Assembly: GCF_002850745.1 (NCBI RefSeq)
Contig: NZ_KZ559468.1
Location: 776,955 to 815,274, forward strand
Direction: 5' to 3'
Source: Nonomuraea indica
GTDB lineage: Bacteria; Actinomycetota; Actinomycetes; Streptosporangiales; Streptosporangiaceae
Length of the DNA: 38,320 bases
Part shown: positions 28,347-38,320 of the stretch, piece after piece
Layout of the letters: every line of letters starts with the position of its first letter
How positions within the stretch are numbered: the first letter of the stretch is position 1
Notes under the pieces: model-generated
The model's input: only the letters and a program-made list of their open reading frames with translations
The model's database searches: none
Told to the model about the DNA's origin: nothing
Made by a program: the position numbers and the translations under genes

Positions 28347-29213
28347 GGGCCAACGGCGCGCACGCCAAGGCCGGCGCCCTCATCGAGGCACTGCCCTGGC
28401 TGACCCGCTTCCACGGCGCGACCGTCGTCATCAAGTACGGCGGCAACGCGATGACCGAGCAGTCCCTGCAGGAGGGCTTCGCCCAGGACGTCGTCTTCCT
28501 GCGCCACGCCGGACTGCGCCCCGTCGTCGTGCACGGCGGCGGGCCGCAGATCAGCGAGCACCTCGACCGGCTCGGCATCGAATCGACCTTCACCGCCGGG
28601 CTGCGGGTCACCACGCCCGAGGCCATGCAGGTCGTCAGGATGGTGCTCGTCGGCCGGGTCAACCGCGACGTCGTCGGCCTGATCAACCGGCACGGCCCGT
28701 TCGCGGTCGGCCTGTCCGGCGAGGACGCCCACCTGTTCACCGCCGAGCGCAAGCACGCGCTCGTCGACGGCGAGCCCGTCGACATCGGCCAGGTCGGCGA
28801 GATCGTCAAGGTGGAGCCCGGCGCCGTCGAGGCCCTGCTCGACGACGGCCGCATCCCCGTCGTCTCCAGCGTCGCCCGCGGCGCCGACGGAGAAATCTAC
28901 AATGTAAATGCCGACACCGCGGCCGCCGCGCTGGCCGTCGCGCTGCGCGCCCAGAAGCTCGTCATCCTCACCGACGTCGAGGGCCTGTACGCCAACTGGC
29001 CCGACGACACCGACGTGATCGACGAGCTGGGCGCCACCGAACTCGAAGCCCTCATGCCCACCCTCTCCAGCGGTATGGTCCCCAAGATGGGGGCATGTCT
29101 GACAGCGGTGCGCGGCGGCGTCCCGCGGGCCCACGTGCTCGACGGCCGCGTCCCCCACGCGCTGCTGCTGGAGATCTTCACCGACGAAGGAATCGGAACC
29201 ATGGTGATGCCCG

Positions 29214-29221
<8 letters not shown>
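28343..29221 (+). CDS. argB: Acetylglutamate kinase
   Basis: Phosphorylates N-acetylglutamate, usually the arginine-feedback-controlled step. It has 292 residues. The glycine-rich loops VIKYGGNAM and [13 protein letters not shown] bind ATP and substrate; [16 protein letters not shown] and [11 protein letters not shown] are signature segments. The N-terminal helix ([19 protein letters not shown]) is the one used for hexamer assembly in arginine-sensitive kinases, so feedback inhibition is likely. ATG 28343 overlaps argJ by 4 nt. A short run of AT-rich codons (28892-28909) stands out in this GC-rich gene. Confidence 0.96.
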
Positions 29222-31809
<2,588 letters not shown>

Positions 31810-31838
31810 CACGAGCCTGCAACGAAAGGTCCAGCACG

Positions 31839-33038
31839 ATGCCCGAGAGAGTGGTCCTCGCGTTCTCCGGGGGCCTCGACACCTCCGTCGCCATCCCGTT
31901 CCTGGCCGAACAGATGGACGCCGAGGTCATCGCCGTCGCGGTGGACCTCGGGCAGGGCGGCGAGGACATGGAGGCCATCCGGACCCGCGCCCTGGACTGC
32001 GGCGCGGTCGAGTCGGTCGTCGTGGACGCCAAGGAGGAGTTCGCCGCCGACTTCTGCGTGCCCGCGCTGCGCGCCAACGCCCTCTACATGGACCGCTACC
32101 CGCTGCTGTCGTCGCTGTCGCGACCGCTCATCGCCAGGCACCTGGTCTCCGCGGCCAAGCGGTTCGGCGGCACGGTCGTCTCCCACGGCTGCACCGGCAA
32201 GGGCAACGACCAGGTCCGCTTCGAGGCCGGCCTGGCAGCGCTCGCGCCCGACCTGCGCGTCGTCGCGCCGGCCCGCGACTTCGCCTGGACGCGCGACAAG
32301 GCGATCGACTTCGCCGAGCGCACCGGCCTGCCCATCGAGACCAGCCGGAAGAACCCGTTCTCCATCGACCAGAACCTGTGGGGCCGCGCCGTCGAGACCG
32401 GGTTCCTGGAGGACATCTGGAACGGCCCCACCGAGGACGTCTACGCCTACACCGCCGACCCGGCCACGCCGCGCGACCCCGACGAGGTCGTCATCACCTT
32501 CGAACACGGCGTCCCGGTCGCGATCGACGGCCAGTCGCTGACGCCGTACCAGGTGATCGACGAGCTCAACCTGCGCGCCGGCGCGCAGGGCGTCGGCCGG
32601 ATCGACCTGGTGGAGGACCGGCTGGTCGGCATCAAGTCGCGCGAGGTGTACGAGGCGCCCGGCGCGATCACGCTGATCACCGCGCACATGGAGCTGGAGA
32701 ACGTCACCGTCGAGCGCGACCTCGCCCGCTTCAAGCGCGGCGTGGACCAGCGCTGGAGCGAGCTGGTCTACGACGGCCTGTGGTTCTCGCCGCTGAAGGA
32801 CGCGCTCGACGCCTTCGTCGACCACGCCCAGCGGCACGTCTCCGGCGACGTCCGGATGACGCTGCACGGCGGTCGCGCCGTGGTCACCGGGCGGCGCTCC
32901 GAGGAGTCCCTGTACGATTTCTCGCTGGCCACCTATGACACCGGCGACACCTTCGACCAGTCCCTGGCCAGGGGCTTCGTCCAGCTCTTCAGCCTTCCTG
33001 CCAAGATCGCTGCTGCCCGGGACGCGAGGCACGGGTGA
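31839..33038 (+). CDS. argG: Argininosuccinate synthase
   Basis: ATP-dependent condensation of citrulline with aspartate. It has 399 residues. The PP-loop [14 protein letters not shown] is at residues 9-22; [15 protein letters not shown] and [11 protein letters not shown] are family signatures. GAAAGG lies 9 nt before the ATG. This is the type I enzyme of about 400 residues usual in actinobacteria. It lies 29 nt after argR and 54 nt before argH. Confidence 0.96.
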   Translation: MPERVVLAFSGGLDTSVAIPFLAEQMDAEVIAVAVDLGQGGEDMEAIRTRALDCGAVESVVVDAKEEFAADFCVPALRANALYMDRYPLLSSLSRPLIARHLVSAAKRFGGTVVSHGCTGKGNDQVRFEAGLAALAPDLRVVAPARDFAWTRDKAIDFAERTGLPIETSRKNPFSIDQNLWGRAVETGFLEDIWNGPTEDVYAYTADPATPRDPDEVVITFEHGVPVAIDGQSLTPYQVIDELNLRAGAQGVGRIDLVEDRLVGIKSREVYEAPGAITLITAHMELENVTVERDLARFKRGVDQRWSELVYDGLWFSPLKDALDAFVDHAQRHVSGDVRMTLHGGRAVVTGRRSEESLYDFSLATYDTGDTFDQSLARGFVQLFSLPAKIAAARDARHG

Positions 33039-33089
33039 GGTGCACCAGGGTCGCGCGGCGATGTCGAGATCTTGACGAGGAGGAGATGA

Positions 33090-35326
<2,237 letters not shown>

Positions 35327-35751
35327 GCGCTGAAGATGTGCAGGTGGTCGCCCGTGTCGATCTCCAGCATCTCGCTGCGCAGCCCCCATCGCCTGCGGAC
35401 GTCCACCTTGACGTCCTCGATCCGCTCCCAGGGGACGTGCCGCCGGCCGGCGTAACCGTGCACCACGGTGATGCCGTCCTCGTCGGCCGCGAGCCGCACC
35501 GGGACGAGCACGTCGCGCAGCCCCATCGCGCCCACCAGCACCGCGGCGGGCACTGCCAGGATCACGCCGCGCACGTCGCCGCCGACATACCAGAAGACGG
35601 CGAGCCCGGCACAGGCCAGAGCCCCTAAAATCTTGAAAACGGCCAGCTCGCGACCGACCCTCCACATGGGGATCGAGACTATCCAAGTGGCGGTCATGCT
35701 GCGCGATCGGGCACGCTGTGAACATCCGACACCTACTGGAAAGCCGGCACC

Positions 35752-37017
35752 GTGACCGACATTCTCGATGAGCTCGAATGGCGCGACGTCCTCGCGCAGA
35801 CCACCGACATCGACGTCCTGCGCAAGGCGCTGTCGGAGGGCCCGATCACGGTCTATGCGGGCTTCGACCCGACGGCGCCGTCGCTGCACGTCGGAAACCT
35901 GGCCACGCTGCTGATCCTGACCCGCTTCCAGCGCGCCGGCCACCGGCCGATCGGGCTCGTCGGCGGCGCCACCGGGCTCATCGGCGACCCCAGCGGCCGC
36001 AGCACCGAGCGGGTGCTCAACACCTCCGACGTCGTCGCCGAATGGGTGGCCAGGATCCGGGTGCAGGTGGAGAAGTTCCTGTCCTTCGAGCCGGGCCCCA
36101 CCTCCGCGACGCTGGTCAGCAACCTCGACTGGACCGCCCAGATGTCGGCCATCGACTTCCTGCGTGACGTCGGCAAGCACTTCCCGGTCAACCGGATGCT
36201 GGCCCGCGAGTCGGTCGCGGCCCGCCTGGGCGGCGACGGGCTGAGCTACACCGAGTTCAGCTACCAGATCCTGCAGGCCAACGACTACCTCGAGCTCTAC
36301 CGGCGCCATGGGTGCACGCTGCAGCTCGGCGGCAGCGACCAGTGGGGCAACATCACCGCGGGCGTCGACCTGATCCGCCGCGTCGAGGGCGCCCACGTGC
36401 ACGCCCTCACCGGCAAGCTGATCACGAAGGCCGACGGCACCAAGTTCGGCAAGACGGCCGGCGGCGCGGTCTGGCTCGACGGCTCGCTGACCTCGCCGTA
36501 CGCGTTCTACCAGTACTGGCTGAACGCCGACGACCGCGACGTGGTGCGCTTCCTCAAGGTCTTCACCTTCCGCTCCCGCGAGGAGATCGAGGCCCTGGAG
36601 AAGGCCGTCGCCGACCGGCCGTTCGCCCGGGAGGCGCAGCGCGCGCTGGCCGAGGACATGACCACCCTGGTCCACGGTGCGGGCGAGCTCGCGGCGGTGG
36701 TGGCCGCGTCCAAGGCGTTGTTCGGGCAGGGCTCGCTGGAGGAGCTGCCCGCCGCGACGCTGGAGGCCGCCCTCGCCGAGGTGCCCAAGGCGGCGGTGCC
36801 GGCGCTGGGTGTCCCGTACGTCGATCTGCTGGCCGACAGCGGGCTGGTGGAGTCGAAGTCGGCGGCCCGCCGCGCGGTCAAGGAGGGCGGCGCCTACCTC
36901 AACAACGTCAAGATCTCCGACGAGGCCTACGTGCCCACGGCCGATGACCTGCTGCACGGCCGGTTCATGGTGCTCCGGCGCGGCAAGAAGTCGATCGGCG
37001 GCGTCGAGGTCGGCTGA
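35752..37017 (+). CDS. tyrS: Tyrosyl-tRNA synthetase
   Basis: A class I synthetase charging tRNA-Tyr. It has 421 residues. The HIGH-type motif is HVGN (46-49) and the KMSKS-type loop is KFGKT (231-235), as in the bacterial TyrRS group. DNA for [18 protein letters not shown] gives the Tyr and tRNA contact region. A C-terminal S4 RNA-binding domain (about 353-421, VSKSAARR-like [19 protein letters not shown]) is complete. GTG 35752 is preceded by GGAAAG about 8 nt upstream. Only 54 nt separate it from the divergent PH gene, too short for a T-box leader. Confidence 0.96.
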   Translation: MTDILDELEWRDVLAQTTDIDVLRKALSEGPITVYAGFDPTAPSLHVGNLATLLILTRFQRAGHRPIGLVGGATGLIGDPSGRSTERVLNTSDVVAEWVARIRVQVEKFLSFEPGPTSATLVSNLDWTAQMSAIDFLRDVGKHFPVNRMLARESVAARLGGDGLSYTEFSYQILQANDYLELYRRHGCTLQLGGSDQWGNITAGVDLIRRVEGAHVHALTGKLITKADGTKFGKTAGGAVWLDGSLTSPYAFYQYWLNADDRDVVRFLKVFTFRSREEIEALEKAVADRPFAREAQRALAEDMTTLVHGAGELAAVVAASKALFGQGSLEELPAATLEAALAEVPKAAVPALGVPYVDLLADSGLVESKSAARRAVKEGGAYLNNVKISDEAYVPTADDLLHGRFMVLRRGKKSIGGVEVG

Positions 37018-37031
37018 CGCGCTCGGTGGCG

Positions 37032-37057
37032 TGGGCGGGGTCCGTACGGCCCGCCCA
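37032..37057 (+). terminator. Hairpin after tyrS
   Basis: 8-bp stem TGGGCGGG/CCCGCCCA enclosing a second short stem CCG-TA-CGG, 14 nt after the tyrS stop. There is no T-run. The rest of 37058-37297 is GC-rich and holds no gene I can support. Confidence 0.5.
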
Positions 37058-37297
37058 TGCTGCGGCGTCACGGCGGGCGGTTGAGGCGGTGCCCCCGGTG
37101 GGGCGCGGGACGGATGATCGCCGGGCGTCGCACCGACGGCGGCGGCACCACCCGCTCCCTGACACCGCGTCTGCACGGCTTCCTCGGCTGCCGGATGCCG
37201 GCTGCCGCCCGGCCCGGTGAGGGCGGCAGGGCACCCGACGGGCGGCGCCCGCCGGGGACGTCGCCACCGCGACGCCGGACCGCTGACCCAAGAGGCG

Positions 37298-37320
37298 AGG
37301 GTGGCGGCACGAGCCACCCT
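37298..37320 (+). terminator. Hairpin just upstream of the HAD gene
   Basis: Perfect 8-bp stem AGGGTGGC/GCCACCCT with a 7-nt loop, 27 nt before the HAD start codon. It could insulate the HAD gene from upstream transcription or be part of its leader; position alone does not decide. Confidence 0.35.
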
Positions 37321-37347
37321 GACCGGCCACGCGCATAGGCTCGGTCC

Positions 37348-37941
37348 ATGCCCGATGCGATCGTTTTCGACCTGTACGGGGTTATTGCTCGTACGCAGCC
37401 GGAGGAGGCGCGGCGGCGCCTCGTGGAACTCGCCGGGGTGCCGGGCGAGGAGTTCTGGGAGGCGTACTGGGCCTGCCGTCCCGCCTATGACGCCGGCCAG
37501 GACGCGGCCGGCTACTGGGCCGCCGTCGCCGCCCGGCTCGGCGTCCGCTTCACCGACGTGCCGGCGCTCGTCCGGGCCGACGTGGACAGCTGGAGCCTGG
37601 TGGACGAGGAGATGGCCGAGCTGGTGTGCGAGCTGGCCGACAAGGGGCGCACGCTGGGGCTGCTGTCCAACATCGTCGAGGACCTGGTGCCCGTGTGGGA
37701 GTCCGGGCATGGACGGTGGCTCGGCCGGTTCGCGGCGCTGACGTTCTCGTGCCGGATCGGGGTGGCCAAGCCGGACCTCCGCGCCTACGAGATCTGCGCG
37801 GCCCGGATGGGCATGGCTCCGTCGCGGGTGCTGTTCATCGACGACAACGCGGCGAACGTGGCGGCGGCGCGCGAGGCGGGGATGTCCGCGGAGCTGTTCA
37901 CCTCGCCGGCCCAGGTCCGCGCTCTCGTGGCGGGCGGCTGA
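37348..37941 (+). CDS. HAD-superfamily hydrolase (IA type)
   Basis: A 197-residue haloacid-dehalogenase-fold hydrolase. Motif I is VFDLYGVI with nucleophile Asp8; the usual second Asp is Tyr10 (DxY), as in 2-haloacid dehalogenases. Motif II is LGLLSN, motif III VAKPD (Lys) and motif IV FIDDNAANV. A small helical cap (about 15-90) separates motif I from II. Because Tyr replaces the general acid of phosphatases, a dehalogenase or atypical phosphatase activity is possible, but the fold alone does not fix the substrate. It is the last gene before the rRNA promoter region. Confidence 0.87.
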   Translation: MPDAIVFDLYGVIARTQPEEARRRLVELAGVPGEEFWEAYWACRPAYDAGQDAAGYWAAVAARLGVRFTDVPALVRADVDSWSLVDEEMAELVCELADKGRTLGLLSNIVEDLVPVWESGHGRWLGRFAALTFSCRIGVAKPDLRAYEICAARMGMAPSRVLFIDDNAANVAAAREAGMSAELFTSPAQVRALVAGG

Positions 37942-37972
37942 CCGTGACGGGGGCGGGCCCGCTTCCCGCGAT

Positions 37973-38001
37973 TTGACGAGTCGCGGAAGGAGACCTAATG
38001 T
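37973..38001 (+). promoter_or_regulatory. rRNA operon promoter 1
   Basis: TTGACG (37973-37978), 17-nt spacer, TAATGT (37996-38001). A near-consensus housekeeping promoter 32 nt after the HAD stop and about 320 nt before the expected 16S rRNA. Confidence 0.75.
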
Positions 38002-38060
38002 TTCACCTCGCCCGGGAGTGAGCCGGACGCCGGACAGGCGGACGGGCCTCGGGCAAGCCC

Positions 38061-38069
38061 CTTGAGAAC
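38061..38069 (+). repeat. Upstream copy of CTTGAGAAC
   Basis: CTTGAGAAC, followed by ACCACTC, lies between promoters 1 and 2. The same nonamer recurs at 38307-38315 next to the 16S gene. Confidence 0.6.
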
Positions 38070-38149
38070 ACCACTCGGCCGAGGCGCTTCGCGGCGCTCA
38101 GGTCCCGAGTCGTCGTGGGCGTGTGATCATCACCGGAAAATCGGTTGAT

Positions 38150-38178
38150 TCGACACGGCCACGATGCCACGGTAAGTT
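38150..38178 (+). promoter_or_regulatory. rRNA operon promoter 2
   Basis: TCGACA (38150-38155), 17-nt spacer, TAAGTT (38173-38178). It has the same GGTAAGxT -10 context as promoter 3, which is 76 bp downstream. Confidence 0.7.
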
Positions 38179-38225
38179 ACGAGGGTTGCCCCGGAGACGG
38201 GGCGCCAGGTTCGGCGAGATCGAGA

Positions 38226-38254
38226 TTGACACGAGAACGCAAGCCTGGTAAGAT
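38226..38254 (+). promoter_or_regulatory. rRNA operon promoter 3 (main)
   Basis: Consensus TTGACA (38226-38231), 17-nt spacer, TAAGAT (38249-38254); transcription should start near 38261. It is the strongest promoter in the window and lies directly before the 16S leader. Confidence 0.85.
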
Positions 38255-38306
38255 CGGAACGTGAAATGTGCGCCTCCTTGAGGTTCTGGGGAGTACGCGT
38301 CCGTTT

Positions 38307-38320
38307 CTTGAGAACTCAAC
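38307..38320 (+). other. 16S rRNA leader element
   Basis: CTTGAGAACTCAAC at the window end contains the palindrome TTGAG-AA-CTCAA and is the familiar actinomycete sequence shortly before 16S rRNA, associated with rRNA leader processing or antitermination. The rRNA gene itself lies outside the window. Confidence 0.75.

Noticed and set aside
37058..37297. Several short frames between tyrS and the HAD gene
   Set aside because: Arg/Pro/Gly-rich composition in every frame, no ribosome binding sites and no family resemblance; treated as non-coding.
35698..37710. Upstream continuation of the PH-domain gene frame across tyrS
   Set aside because: The opening is antisense to tyrS and has no recognisable domain; the PH protein needs only 35266-35697.

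Overview
This is a 38.3 kb stretch of a very GC-rich actinobacterial chromosome. The evidence is strong G/C third-position bias, GTG and TTG starts, 4-nt translational couplings, the gene order argCJBDFRGH, a DtxR/IdeR-type iron box, and a CTTGAGAACTCAAC element at the right edge that normally sits just before 16S rRNA in actinomycetes. A filamentous actinomycete (Streptosporangiales- or Streptomyces-like) is my best guess, but that is inference from gene content only.

Layout. (1) 1-7295: a small membrane protein, alaS, ruvX, two tandem mltG paralogues and aroE, all on the + strand. (2) 7270-7965: a PIN/Phd toxin-antitoxin pair on the - strand whose toxin end overlaps the end of aroE. (3) 7966-15499: infC-rpmI-rplT behind a long leader, a rho-independent terminator, a SpoU rRNA methyltransferase, an orphan PAS histidine kinase, pheS and pheT. 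The IF3 start is an AUC codon, and its leader holds a 19-codon reading frame overlapping a strong hairpin. (4) 15500-26060: an accessory block with a Uma2 protein, a small acidic protein, two MFS exporters, a small membrane protein, a GNAT enzyme, an iron-box-controlled Fe(3+) ABC transporter (binding protein, fused permease, ATPase) and a fatty acyl-CoA-ligase-like enzyme. (5) 26093-34508: a complete arginine cluster, argCJBDFRGH, preceded by TGCAT-type ARG boxes; ArgR is encoded inside its own regulon. (6) 34490-37941: an alkyladenine DNA glycosylase, a PH-domain membrane protein (convergent overlap), tyrS and a HAD hydrolase. (7) 37942-38320: a ribosomal RNA promoter region with three -35/-10 pairs, each with a 17-bp spacer; the 16S gene should start just past the window.

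How the genes work together. Much of the window is the translation core: three aminoacyl-tRNA synthetases, IF3, bL35, bL20, an rRNA methylase and an rRNA promoter. A full arginine pathway and two cell-wall lytic transglycosylases accompany it. As I recall, the order infC-rpmI-rplT-methylase-pheST-arg-(mpg)-tyrS is also seen in mycobacteria. The block between pheT and argC therefore looks like a variable insertion point in otherwise conserved order.

I see no transposase, integrase, CRISPR array, phage genes or tRNA. The parts most worth a second look are the infC leader, the orphan kinase in the translation cluster, the tandem mltG pair with a repeat-built N-terminus, and several dyad operators whose regulators are not in the window.
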